64,000 nt of DNA from contig NZ_AXBA01000017.1 in assembly GCF_000473085.1 (NCBI RefSeq), positions 62,001-126,000 on the forward strand. Reading direction: 5' to 3'. The stretch's first letter is position 1; every line of letters begins with the position of its first letter. The notes below the pieces were generated by a model that saw only the letters and a list, made by a program, of their open reading frames with translations, was not told where the DNA came from and ran no database searches. The DNA comes from Azorhizobium doebereinerae UFLA1-100 (GTDB taxonomy: Bacteria > Pseudomonadota > Alphaproteobacteria > Rhizobiales > Xanthobacteraceae). The translations under genes were made by a program, and so were the position numbers. This document shows positions 8,213 to 16,104 of this stretch, in pieces.

Positions 8213-9436
8213 TCATTCCGCGGCCACCAGCGTGGGAGTGGGGCGCTCCAGCCGGTGGCTCATGCCGTTCTCGTCGAGGAAGGCCTTCAATTCCTTGAAA
8301 CGCAGGGCATAGGCCTTCTCGAAGGTGGAGAAATCGGCGCTGTCCCAGGCCTTGCGGAAGGAGAAGCGGTCCATCTGACGGATGTCGATGGAGGGAATGC
8401 CCAGCGTCTGCACGAACTCGCGGGTGCGGGTGTCGTAGGTCACATAGAGCGCGGGGATGCTGTTGGCGAGCGCCAGGAGATTGCCGTGCAGGCGGAAGCC
8501 GGTGACGGCATCCATCTCCTTCAGCCCGGCCTCAAAATCCTGCACCGCCTCGAACACGGCAAGCGAGGATTTGTACATCTCGATCAGCGGGTCGGTGGGG
8601 CCGTAGAACCAGTTCTCCGAGATCAGCGCGTCGATGGCGCCCGACAGCATCTCGGCGGACTGGGCGAGCGCGCCCTTGTTGGCATAGAAGATCTGCTTCT
8701 CCTCCAACTCGCCGGCGCAGAAGATGCGGGTGCGGTATTGCTCCGCGAGGGTCCGCAGCATGTAGCGTTGCAGCGTCTGGCTGCCGTGGGTCTTGCGGCG
8801 CAGGGTGAAGCCGAGGTCGTTGATGGCCGCGCTGTCCACGCGCTTGATGCTGATGGTGGGCTTGCGGTGCCGGAAGGCCGTGGGGCAGCCGATGATCCGC
8901 ACCTTGCTGATGCCGATGGATTTCAGCGCCTTCTGCGACAGCGTCCCGCGGATGGCGATGGAGCTGGAGCGGTCGGCCACCAATTGCAGGAAGCGCTTGG
9001 TGCTTTCGTTGACATAGTCCTCGGAATTGTCCGGCGTCTGCACGCCGATGCCGAAGGCCATCACCGGCACCTTGGTGCGCTCCAGCAGGGCGGTGATGGC
9101 GTCCCACTTGCCGTTGGTGTTGATGTAGTTGGAGCCGCGCAGGAACAGGAAGTCCAGCTGGTTCAGCTTCTCCACATAGGCGTCGGTCGGCACCGTGTTC
9201 TCGCCGGCATAGATGGGCTGGACATCGGCATAGTCGAGGATGCGCAGGGAGGATTCGAACACGAAGCAGTCGCCGATATTGGTGAACAGCTTGGTGGCCT
9301 TTTCCGGGTCGCCATAGGTGTGGGTGACCACGCGGTCGTGGTCCATCACCTTGCCGGCGGGCATGAGCACGCCGATCCTGGGGCGGCGGCCGGTGGGGGC
9401 ATTTCCGGTCGGGACATAAGACGAAGCTGCGGGCAT
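8213..9436 (-). CDS. Polysaccharide pyruvyltransferase family protein (copy 1)
   Basis: A 407-residue PS_pyruv_trans-family protein. Landmarks are NIGDCFVFESSL (53-64), LRGSNYI (99-105), AFGIGVQTP, IGCPTAFRHR (182-191) and the family's C-terminal GFRLHGNLLAL (H317). Relatives transfer pyruvyl groups from phosphoenolpyruvate to sugars as ketals, adding negative charge to exopolysaccharides. ATG 9436 follows a strong GAGGAGGA site. It is clearly paralogous to the protein at 25159-26367, sharing NIGD.FVF.SSL, the CPTAFR block and RLHGNL.AL. It has a 20-residue N-terminal extension absent from copy 2. The acceptor sugar is unknown. Confidence 0.85.
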   Translation of the reverse strand: MPAASSYVPTGNAPTGRRPRIGVLMPAGKVMDHDRVVTHTYGDPEKATKLFTNIGDCFVFESSLRILDYADVQPIYAGENTVPTDAYVEKLNQLDFLFLRGSNYINTNGKWDAITALLERTKVPVMAFGIGVQTPDNSEDYVNESTKRFLQLVADRSSSIAIRGTLSQKALKSIGISKVRIIGCPTAFRHRKPTISIKRVDSAAINDLGFTLRRKTHGSQTLQRYMLRTLAEQYRTRIFCAGELEEKQIFYANKGALAQSAEMLSGAIDALISENWFYGPTDPLIEMYKSSLAVFEAVQDFEAGLKEMDAVTGFRLHGNLLALANSIPALYVTYDTRTREFVQTLGIPSIDIRQMDRFSFRKAWDSADFSTFEKAYALRFKELKAFLDENGMSHRLERPTPTLVAAE

Positions 9437-9553
9437 GGAAGTTCCTCCTCGCGGATAAAGGCGATGGTGTCGGCAGCGCGCGGGGCCAGAAATGATGATC
9501 GCTGTTCAGTGATCTTTCTATGGATGCGCAGTCAATGGCATCATGTCTTCACG

Positions 9554-9570
9554 TATTGCGTTGCGCAATA
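9554..9570. promoter_or_regulatory. Perfect dyad upstream of pyruvyltransferase copy 1
   Basis: TATTGCG-TTG-CGCAATA has 7-bp arms around a 3-base centre. It lies in an AT-rich intergenic strip (9437-9637) about 120 bases before the start of the minus-strand gene at 9436. The size fits a dimeric regulator site such as MarR or LysR, but no regulator can be assigned by eye. Nearby at 9585-9597 is CGGATTTGAAGAT, a near-copy of a sequence before the ABC exporter. Confidence 0.4.
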
Positions 9571-9637
9571 ATAAAAAATTACTTCGGATTTGAAGATATA
9601 TTTGCCATGATGCCGGAATAGTCGGCAAAGAGTCGTT

Positions 9638-10888
9638 TCACGCGGCCCCGGCGCGCGCGGCCGGCGATGCCGTGCGCCGGCCGAGGAGCAGGCCGATGAG
9701 TGACTGCTGGCGGGCAAGGCAGCGATCCAGGGCGTAGCGTTCGACAATGGTGCGCCGCGCGCCGGCCCGCAGCGTTGCCAGTTGCGGCCCGCCTTTGAGG
9801 GCCTCCAGCATCCGCCCGGTCAAAGCGTCGGTGTCGAAGAACGGGGTCAGCAGGCCATTCGTGCCGTCCTGGATCACCTCCTCCATCGGCGCCGTGGCCG
9901 AGCCGATCACCAGGGCGCCGCAGGCCATGGCCTCTAGCACCGACCAGGACAGGACGAAGGGATAGGTGAGGTAGACATGCGCCGCCGACACCTGGAACAG
10001 GCGGAGCAGCGCGGCGTGGGGCACTGAGCCGAGGAAGACGATGCGCGCGGGGTCGATCCCGGTCTCCGCCATCATCACCTCCCGCCAGTTGCGCCCTTCC
10101 GCCGGCGGGCGGCCGTAGCTGATGCCGTCGCCGCCGGCGACCACGAACAGGGCGTCCGGGTGAAGGCGGGCCACGCGCGCGGCGGCGCGCATGAATTGCG
10201 GAAAGCCGCGGTAGGGCTCCAGATCGCGTGCCGCATAAGTGACGACGGGATCGCCCGGCGCCAGGACGCGTCCGTCCGGCAGGCGGAAGCGGGCGCGCGG
10301 CTCGGGCCGGAACGTCCGCGCGTCGATGCCGTCGTGGCAGTGGGCGATGCGGGACTGGTAGGCGGCCGGATAGCGGCTCTTCTGCCAGCGGGTGGGGCTG
10401 ATGCCGCCATCCATGGCATCGAGCGTCAGCAACTGCGCATTGTTGCGCAGGCGCAGGCGCTGGCGGTCGTCCAGCGTCACCTGCTCCGCCGGATCGAAGC
10501 CGGCGTCGCCGCCTTCCGCGCAATGGTAATATTCGCAATAGCCGATGAGCGGGGTCTCCGGCAGCACGTCCTTGGCGAAGATCAGCCCGCCCCAGCCCAT
10601 ATGGCCGAAGACGAGGTCCGGCGGCCCATCCACCCGCGCCAGCGCGGCCAGCGTGTCGGCCACCCGATAGCCGATGCGGACGTGCTGTTCGGGGGTGGCC
10701 AGATGGGGCGTGGCGTCGGCCCGCCCATGCGGGGCGAGTTCCGCGCGGTGGCGGACCGTGCGCACGCCCGGCAAGGCGCGGTCGGTGGTCTCGCAGACCA
10801 GCGTGACCTCCCAGCCTTCGCTGGCGAGGTGGGGCGCCAGGTGCAGGAACTGGCCCGGCCCACGGCGATGAATGAAGACGATGCGCAT
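9638..10888 (-). CDS. Glycosyltransferase, GT4-type GT-B fold
   Basis: A 416-residue cytoplasmic glycosyltransferase. The N-terminus [21 protein letters not shown] has the G-x-F/x-H acceptor-loop pattern of one GT4 subgroup, and [12 protein letters not shown] follows. The C-terminal donor domain carries [50 protein letters not shown]-like sequence ([11 protein letters not shown] around residues 328-338) and [10 protein letters not shown]. The E-x7-E donor motif is present in the form VLEAMACG...EEVI. It differs from the two cysteine-rich GT4 enzymes at 19270 and 23738. It probably adds one sugar of the glycan built by this locus. The start lacks a clear ribosome site. Confidence 0.87.
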   Translation of the reverse strand: [416 protein letters not shown]

Positions 10889-10891
10889 GCT

Positions 10892-10916
10892 TTCGTTGAA
10901 CGCCCTTCGTTGAACG
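10892..10916. repeat. Short direct repeat before the GT4 start codon
   Basis: TTCGTTGAACG occurs at 10892-10902 and again at 10906-10916, a 14-base period, immediately upstream of the minus-strand start at 10888. It could be a protein site or a slippage duplication. Confidence 0.45.
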
Positions 10917-10946
10917 TGGCCACTGCCGCGGGATCGCGGCGGGCAG

Positions 10947-10969
10947 GCCCGCCCCGGCGCGGGGCGGGC
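10947..10969. terminator. Hairpin downstream of the MarR gene
   Basis: GCCCGCCCC (10947-10955) and GGGGCGGGC (10961-10969) form a perfect 9-bp stem with loop GGCGC, just beyond the stop of the MarR gene and before the GT4 start. There is no T-tract, so it may attenuate rather than stop read-through into the GT4 gene. Confidence 0.4.
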
Positions 10970-10975
10970 ACCGGC

Positions 10976-11578
10976 TCAGGCGTCGCCGTAGCGCAAGGCG
11001 TTGGTCCAGACGAACTCCATCCGCCGCAGCATGGCGAAGGCCACCCCCAGGTCCCGCTCCTCGTCGGCGTCGCGCGCCACGAGCCGGTGATAGGTCTCGT
11101 CCACCCCGCGGATCATCTCGCACAGATGGCGCCCCTTGGCGTCGAGCCGGATGCGGGCGGATCGCCGGTCGCGCGCCGACGCCGTGCGCAGGATGTAGCT
11201 GGCCTCCAGGAGCTGCTTCAGGTTGTAGGAGGCGTTAGATCCCAGATAGTGGCCCCGCTCCAGCAGATCGCGCACCGAAAGCTCGTCCTCGCCGATGGTG
11301 AGCAGCAGCATGACCTGCGGTGGGCTGATGTCGTCGATGCCGAGGCGGGTCAGTTCCACCCGCAGGAGATCGCAATAGCGGCGATGGACACGCTCGATGA
11401 CGCGCACGAGTTCAAGGTGGGTAACGATTTCCGCGGGCGGTAACACCTCAGGGGCCGGCTCCGGATGGTCGCATGATACAGGGGGTTCCGGGAAGTTTGC
11501 GGGGATGAGCTCGCGCCAGCGTGCGGCGAAGTCGGTCTCCGTCTCCTCGACCAAGGTCTGTTCAATCTTCTGAGTCAT
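10976..11578 (-). CDS. MarR-family winged-helix regulator of the glycan/secretion locus
   Basis: A 200-residue protein. After an acidic, proline-containing N-terminal tail (to about residue 50) comes a MarR-type winged helix: ELVRVIERVHRRYCDLLRVEL, ISPPQVMLLLTIGEDELSVRDLLERG, the recognition region GSNASYNLKQLLEASYI, and the wing ARDRRSARIRLDAKGR. It is divergent from the type I exporter operon across a 273-base control region full of repeats. The arrangement resembles ExpG/WggR, the MarR-type activator of Sinorhizobium galactoglucan genes. That comparison rests on gene order and family, not alignment. ATG 11578 behind AAAGG is chosen over an adjacent GTG. Confidence 0.85.
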   Translation of the reverse strand: MTQKIEQTLVEETETDFAARWRELIPANFPEPPVSCDHPEPAPEVLPPAEIVTHLELVRVIERVHRRYCDLLRVELTRLGIDDISPPQVMLLLTIGEDELSVRDLLERGHYLGSNASYNLKQLLEASYILRTASARDRRSARIRLDAKGRHLCEMIRGVDETYHRLVARDADEERDLGVAFAMLRRMEFVWTNALRYGDA

Positions 11579-11591
11579 CACGTCGCCTTTC

Positions 11592-11617
11592 GTTCGAATT
11601 TATCTCGAATTTCGAAC
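11592..11617. promoter_or_regulatory. Inverted repeat with tandem CGAATTT elements, candidate MarR operator
   Basis: GTTCGAA (11592-11598) and TTCGAAC (11611-11617) are perfect inverted repeats. Between them CGAATTT occurs twice, 11 bases apart (11595 and 11606). The element lies just upstream of the MarR start codon. A further CGAATTTGAAGAT is at 11786-11798, before the ABC exporter. This fits autoregulation plus control of the exporter. Confidence 0.45.
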
Positions 11618-11659
11618 CAACCTCCCTTTGCGTAAGGCATTCCAGCATCGTTGCTGGCT

Positions 11660-11703
11660 ATTCATTAGTCGTTCATAAGCTGTTCATTGGCGGTTCATGC
11701 CAT
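11660..11703. promoter_or_regulatory. Four 11-bp direct repeats (xTTCAT units), PhoB/OmpR-like spacing
   Basis: TTCAT recurs at 11661, 11672, 11683 and 11694, exactly 11 bases apart. Units read ATTCATTAGTC, GTTCATAAGCT, GTTCATTGGCG and GTTCATGCCAT. An 11-base period of 7-bp half-sites is the layout of PhoB/OmpR-family binding sites on one DNA face. The half-site is not a canonical CTGTCAT Pho box. It lies midway between the MarR gene and the exporter. Confidence 0.5.
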
Positions 11704-11765
11704 GATCTCTCCAATATCCTATGAAGAGTAATAGCAATGTCGTCGACGATACGGCTTAATGCGGC

Positions 11766-11784
11766 GATGATAGGGAAAATCATC
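11766..11784. repeat. Dyad in the exporter leader
   Basis: GATGAT (11766-11771) and ATCATC (11779-11784) flank AGGGAAA. The dyad lies directly before the CGAATTTGAAGAT element, about 70 bases upstream of the exporter start codon. It may be a small operator or an mRNA hairpin. Confidence 0.35.
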
Positions 11785-11851
11785 GCGAATTTGAAGATGT
11801 TTCGAGTTTCGGTCAATCTTCTTCAGCCGTCGGTAGGAAGGTGGGTATCAG

Positions 11852-13588
11852 ATGCCTGTTCAGCGGTCCGACGCGCGTACCCTGATCAAGGATGGGCGAC
11901 GCACATTCGTTGCCGGATTGGTCTATGCCGCCGCTCTGAGCGGCTTCATAACGCTGCTGCAGCTCACCGTGCCGCTGTTCATGCTTCAGGTGCACGATCG
12001 CGTGGTCAACTCCAGGAGCTATGATACGTTGGCCATGCTCGCTTTGCTGGCAGCGGGCGGCCTCCTCCTCTACGGCATCCTGGAATATATCCGGGCGCTC
12101 ACATTCCAGGCCATGGCCGGCACCCTGGTGCGGCGGCTGAACCTGCCGACGCTGGAGGCGGCACTCGCCGCCTCGGTGGAGGGCGGCTCGGTCAAGGCCT
12201 CGCAGGTCCTGCGCGATCTCGCCGACCTGCGCACCTTCCTGACCTCCAGCGCCGTCGTCGCTCCGCTGGAAGGCATGTGGTGCCCCATCTTCCTGGCGGT
12301 GCTGTTCGCGCTCCACCCCTATTACGGGCTCCTCGCCATCGTATCCGCCGGTATCCTCGTGTGCCTCGGCCTGCTGTCGGACATGTTCACCCGGCAGGTC
12401 ACGAAGGAAGCCAACCAGGCGCATATCGAGAACATCTCCCGTGTCAGCGCCACCCTGCGCCATTCGGAAGCCATCGAGGCCATGGGCATGCTGCCGGCGC
12501 TGGCCCGGCGCTGGCGCGCCAGCCAGGTGCATGCGGCGGACCTGTCCAACCTTGCCAACGGGCGCGGGCGCGGCATGCACGCCACCACGCGCGTGCTGCG
12601 GCTGCTGATGCAGATCGGAGCATTGTCGCTCGGTGCCTCGCTGGTGATCGAGGGCACCGCCTCGCCCGGCTCCATGATCGGCGCCACCATCATCATGAGC
12701 CGGCTGCTCGCCCCGTTCGACAGCCTCACCGACAACTGGCGCTCCTGGATCGCCGCCTCGTCCGCGTGGAGCCGGACCCGCGAACTGCTGGAAAGCCATC
12801 GCTCCAACCGCGACACGATTCCAACGCCGCCCAGCCAGGGACCGCTGGAGGTGGACGGGTTGATCTTCGTGCCGCCGGGCCGCGACCTGCCGGTGATCAA
12901 GGGGATCGGCTTCACGGTGGAGCCGGGCACCATTCTCGGCGTTGTCGGTCCGTCCGCCGCCGGCAAGTCCACCTTGGCGCGCCTCATGGTGGGCGCCGCG
13001 CGTCCCACGGCGGGCGGCATCTATCTCGACGGCCACAACGTGTATCTGTGGGAGCGCGGCTCGTTCGGCGAGATGGTCGGCTATCTGCCGCAGTCCGTTT
13101 CCCTCCTGGATGGCACCATCCGGGAAAACATCGCCCGCATGCGCGAGGCCGACCCGCGCCTGGTGATCGAGGCGGCGCGCATGGCCGGCGTGCATGAGAT
13201 GATCGGCCGCCTGCCGTTGGGCTACGACACGCCCGTTGGCGACGGACGCTTCACCCTTTCCGGCGGCCAGAAGCAGCGCATCGCACTGGCCCGCGCCTTG
13301 TACGGGCGCCCGCGCATGCTCGTGCTCGACGAGCCGAACGCCAATCTCGACGCCGAGGGCGAGGCCGCGCTGATGCGCGCCATGCGTGCGATGCGCGAGG
13401 ACGGCGCCATCGTGGTGGTGATCGCCCACCGGCCGGCGATCATGGAATGCGCGGACAAGCTGCTGGTGCTCCAAGAGGGCCGGATCGCCCAGTTCGGCGA
13501 CCGCACCTCGGTCGTCGCGAGCCTGACGCCGGCGCGCGGAGCGGGCGGACGCAAGCAGGCCATTTCCGGCACGGGAGACGCCGCATGA
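11852..13588 (+). CDS. Type I secretion ABC exporter (PrtD/HlyB-like, ExpD1-like)
   Basis: A 578-residue half-transporter. The membrane domain (about 15-310) begins with GLVYAAALSGFITLLQLTVPLFMLQVHDRV, a typical PrtD-type opening without a C39 peptidase domain. The nucleotide-binding domain has Walker A GPSAAGKST (366-374), Q-loop YLPQ (411-414), signature LSGGQ (469-473), Walker B MLVLDEP (489-495) and H-loop H530. It should energise export of the RTX protein encoded two genes downstream. ATG 11852 follows AGGAAGG. The ATGA overlap with the HlyD-type gene shows translational coupling. An outer-membrane TolC partner is not in the window. Confidence 0.93.
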   Translation: MPVQRSDARTLIKDGRRTFVAGLVYAAALSGFITLLQLTVPLFMLQVHDRVVNSRSYDTLAMLALLAAGGLLLYGILEYIRALTFQAMAGTLVRRLNLPTLEAALAASVEGGSVKASQVLRDLADLRTFLTSSAVVAPLEGMWCPIFLAVLFALHPYYGLLAIVSAGILVCLGLLSDMFTRQVTKEANQAHIENISRVSATLRHSEAIEAMGMLPALARRWRASQVHAADLSNLANGRGRGMHATTRVLRLLMQIGALSLGASLVIEGTASPGSMIGATIIMSRLLAPFDSLTDNWRSWIAASSAWSRTRELLESHRSNRDTIPTPPSQGPLEVDGLIFVPPGRDLPVIKGIGFTVEPGTILGVVGPSAAGKSTLARLMVGAARPTAGGIYLDGHNVYLWERGSFGEMVGYLPQSVSLLDGTIRENIARMREADPRLVIEAARMAGVHEMIGRLPLGYDTPVGDGRFTLSGGQKQRIALARALYGRPRMLVLDEPNANLDAEGEAALMRAMRAMREDGAIVVVIAHRPAIMECADKLLVLQEGRIAQFGDRTSVVASLTPARGAGGRKQAISGTGDAA

Positions 13589-15021
13589 GCGAAGCGGACG
13601 AATTGCTGCCCGCCACCGACACCCGGCGTGATACCCCCTGGCGGGGCGCCGCGGCGCGTCGGGCGGACATCCTTCCGCCCATCCGCGGCAAGGCCGTGGA
13701 GACCTGGTACCAGGTCCTTGAGCGGGAGGACGTCGAAACCTCGTCCAGCCTGCGCCGGCCGGTGATCGCCGGCACGGTGGCGGTGCTGCTGGGCTTCGGC
13801 GGCTTCCTGGGCTGGGCCTTTTCGGCGGATCTGGATTCGGCGGCGGTCGCGACCGGAACGGTGGTGGTGGATTCCAAGCGCAAGACCGTCAGTCATCTGG
13901 AAGGGGGCATCCTCAAGCGCCTCCTCGTGCAGGAAGGCGACGTGGTGCGCGCCGACCAGCCGGTGGCCCAACTCGACGACACCCGGGCGCGTTCCGACCT
14001 CCAGCAGTATCGCGGCAAGCGGATCGGCCTCCTGGCGAAGCTGGCGCGCCTGCGGGCCGAGCAGGGCGGTGCGGAGCAGGTGGATTTTCCCGCACCCGTC
14101 CTCGATCCCGGCAACCCCATCGCCGTCGATGTCCTCACCGCCGAGCGGCGGCTGTTCCAGCGCCGGCACGAATCCTACGACGGCAAGGTGGCGATCCAAC
14201 GCAAGGAGATCGAGCAGCGGGTGGCTGAGGCCGAATCGCTGACCGCCCTCATGGAAGCGACGGACCATCAGCGCGAGTTCCTCGGCGAGCGGCTGAAAGG
14301 CATGCGTGAGCTGGCGGCGAAGGGGTTCGTCGGCAAGGCGCAATTGCTGGAACAGGAGGCGCGGCTGTCGGAACTGGTCGGGCGCTCCGGCGACTATGCG
14401 GCGCAAAAGGCCAAATCCGAAAAGGCCAAGGCGAGCGCGGAGGCCACCCTCGCCAGCATCGATTTCGACTGGCAGAGCGACGTGGCGAACCAGTTGCAGG
14501 ATGCGCAATTGCAGCTGAACGAGGTGGAGAACCAGATCACCACGGCCAAGGATGTGCTGGACCGCCTCACCGTGCGCGCGCCGCAGGACGGGGCGGTGGT
14601 GAACATCCAGATGCGCACCCCCGGCGGGGCCATTCCCGCCGGGCAGGCCATCATGGATGTCGTGCCCGAGAAGGAGCTCATGGTGGTGGAGGCGCGCCTC
14701 GGCACCCGCGAGATCGTGTCGGTGCAGGTGGGTTCCAAGACCCAGGTGCGCCTCACCGCCTATGACCACCGCGTACTGGCCCCGCTGGACGGCAAGCTCT
14801 CATACGTGGCGGCGGACCAGACCATCGATCCGCAGACGCAGAACGCCTATTACGTCATCCGGGCGGAGATCGACCAGGCGCAGCTCGCCCAGCATCCTTC
14901 GGTGAGCCTTTATCCCGGCATGCCGGCCGAACTCCTGGTGCTGAAAAAGCCGCGGCGTGCGATCGATTATCTGTTCGGTCCGGTGACCGAGAGCTTCAAT
15001 CGCGCCTTCCGGGAAAATTGA
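13585..15021 (+). CDS. Type I secretion membrane fusion protein (HlyD family)
   Basis: A 478-residue periplasmic adaptor. A cytoplasmic N-tail is followed by one membrane helix (VIAGTVAVLLGFGGFLGWAFSA, about 55-76). Then come a lipoyl/barrel half-motif (TVSHLEGGILKRLLVQEGDVV), a long coiled-coil hairpin (about 130-320, rich in E, K, Q and A) and the returning half (LTVRAPQDGAVVNIQ). The C-terminal part, ending near PRRAIDYLFGPVTESFNRAFREN, matches the HlyD/PrtE type. It bridges the ABC exporter to a TolC channel. It starts at ATG 13585 inside the stop of the ABC gene, behind GGGAG. Adaptor and exporter together form the dedicated system for the RTX protein. Confidence 0.93.
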   Translation: MSEADELLPATDTRRDTPWRGAAARRADILPPIRGKAVETWYQVLEREDVETSSSLRRPVIAGTVAVLLGFGGFLGWAFSADLDSAAVATGTVVVDSKRKTVSHLEGGILKRLLVQEGDVVRADQPVAQLDDTRARSDLQQYRGKRIGLLAKLARLRAEQGGAEQVDFPAPVLDPGNPIAVDVLTAERRLFQRRHESYDGKVAIQRKEIEQRVAEAESLTALMEATDHQREFLGERLKGMRELAAKGFVGKAQLLEQEARLSELVGRSGDYAAQKAKSEKAKASAEATLASIDFDWQSDVANQLQDAQLQLNEVENQITTAKDVLDRLTVRAPQDGAVVNIQMRTPGGAIPAGQAIMDVVPEKELMVVEARLGTREIVSVQVGSKTQVRLTAYDHRVLAPLDGKLSYVAADQTIDPQTQNAYYVIRAEIDQAQLAQHPSVSLYPGMPAELLVLKKPRRAIDYLFGPVTESFNRAFREN

Positions 15022-15435
15022 TGCGTTGCAGCAGGTGGAGCGGCGGATTCGCCATTTCACCTGCTGTTTCGGTATTGGAAATTTCGATTTTTGAATCAAA
15101 TTGATCCGGTTAATCCGGCAATATGTTCGCGAATAGAATGTAATCGTCTTGGCTAATGCCATAATAAACCTCAAAGAAATCATCTTTTTCCCTTCCTGCA
15201 CGGCATCTCCTTGCGTATGATGCACTGCGTCGGAGCTGCGATACTTCGTTTTGCAGTTGCGTCATCCTCGGGCGTGAATAAACGCGTCCCCCATGGGGCG
15301 GATCAGGTCGGGTGGATTCATCCGGTTCTGCGAATCCGCCTCTGAAACCCTACGCCAGAGACATGCCGCCGCTTGGGCTCTCCCGCATGGGATCCGAAGC
15401 CAATCCGGACATGCTCTGGAACGACGGAGACAGCC
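15022..15435. other. AT-rich control region before the RTX gene, no coding gene
   Basis: This 414-base space has clearly lower GC between about 15070 and 15190 than the surrounding genes, as expected for a promoter region. It holds the exporter terminator hairpin (15029-15066). It also holds CGATTTTTGAATC at 15085-15097, related to the CGAATTT elements near the MarR gene, within an 11-base dyad TTTGAATCAAA (15090-15100). I see no supported small gene. The RTX gene probably has its own promoter here, so the small secreted protein can be made in excess of its exporter. Confidence 0.6.
15029..15069 (+). terminator. Terminator after the exporter genes
   Basis: CAGCAGGTG (15029-15037) pairs with CACCTGCTG (15058-15066), a perfect 9-bp stem. 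An inner GGCG-GATT-CGCC hairpin sits in the loop and a short TTT follows. It lies just after the HlyD-type stop codon and separates the exporter operon from the RTX gene. Confidence 0.55.
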
Positions 15436-16095
15436 ATGGCGACCATTGAAGGAAGCGCCTACGACGACGCGCTTCTCGGAAGCCGGTTCCACGACGCGAT
15501 CTTCGCCCATGGTGGCGACGACACCGTATTCGCCGGCGAAGGGCACGATCTGGTCTTCGGTGAGGACGGATCCGACAGCATCTTTGGCGAAGCGGGCCAT
15601 GACACCTTGTTCGGCGGGGCTGGAGACGACCAGCTCTTCGGCGGCGAGGGCAACGATCTGCTGTCCGGCGGCGCCGGCAGCGATTATCTCGACGGCGGAG
15701 CCGGTGACGACCACATCCTCGGCGGCGACGGCGGCGATGTGCTCCTCGGCGGCGAAGGTGCCGACTTCCTCTCCGGCGGCGCGGGCGACGATCTTATCGC
15801 CGGCGGCGCGGGCGACGACCTCCTGATGGGCGGTCAGGGCAGCGACGTGTTCGTCTTCAGCGGCGGCGGCGGCAATGATGTCGTGCTCGATTTCAAGGCG
15901 GGCAGCGACCTGCTGGAAATCAGCAAGGGCATCAACGGCACCGACATCGGCTCGGCGGAAGACGTGGCGGCGCGTGCCACCGACGTGGGCGGCCATACGG
16001 TCATCGACCTCGGCAATGGCGATACCGTCACGCTGCACAACGTGAGTGTCGAGGACGTGCAGGACCACCCGAGCACCTACTTCCTCGTCCATTGA
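15436..16095 (+). CDS. Small RTX calcium-binding protein, probable type I secretion substrate
   Basis: A 219-residue acidic protein without an N-terminal signal peptide. Residues 24-141 are about thirteen uninterrupted nonapeptides of the GGxGxDxxx type (GGAGDDQLF, GGEGNDLLS, GGAGSDYLD and so on), which bind calcium in a parallel beta-roll. The C-terminal 75 residues (VVLDFKAGSDLLEIS, GGHTVIDLGNGDTVTLHNVSVEDV) are the usual capping and secretion region of type I substrates. ATG 15436 follows GGAG; an upstream TTG at 15373 is less likely. There is almost no passenger domain, so the roll itself appears to be the functional unit. It resembles ExpE1/WgeA of Sinorhizobium in context. A role in surface matrix or polysaccharide export is inferred. 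Confidence 0.93.
   Translation: MATIEGSAYDDALLGSRFHDAIFAHGGDDTVFAGEGHDLVFGEDGSDSIFGEAGHDTLFGGAGDDQLFGGEGNDLLSGGAGSDYLDGGAGDDHILGGDGGDVLLGGEGADFLSGGAGDDLIAGGAGDDLLMGGQGSDVFVFSGGGGNDVVLDFKAGSDLLEISKGINGTDIGSAEDVAARATDVGGHTVIDLGNGDTVTLHNVSVEDVQDHPSTYFLVH
15505..15858 (+). repeat. Tandem 27-bp coding repeats of the RTX domain
   Basis: About thirteen degenerate 27-base units, each coding one GGxGxD nonapeptide, run without interruption. They vary at third positions, so they look selectively maintained rather than freshly expanded. Confidence 0.85.
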
Positions 16096-16104
16096 TGACG
16101 CCGC

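Noticed and set aside
9541-9747. 68-codon minus-strand frame overlapping the end of the GT4 gene
   Set aside because: It lies in the AT-rich intergenic strip and the GT4 3' end in another frame, with no ribosome site and no recognisable features.
11660-11703. The 11-bp repeats as replication iterons
   Set aside because: Only four short units, no Rep gene nearby, and placed in a divergent promoter region; a transcription-factor array fits better.
15505-15858. Regular 27-base repeats that could suggest a CRISPR or minisatellite
   Set aside because: They are contiguous, lack spacers and code in frame for RTX nonapeptides.
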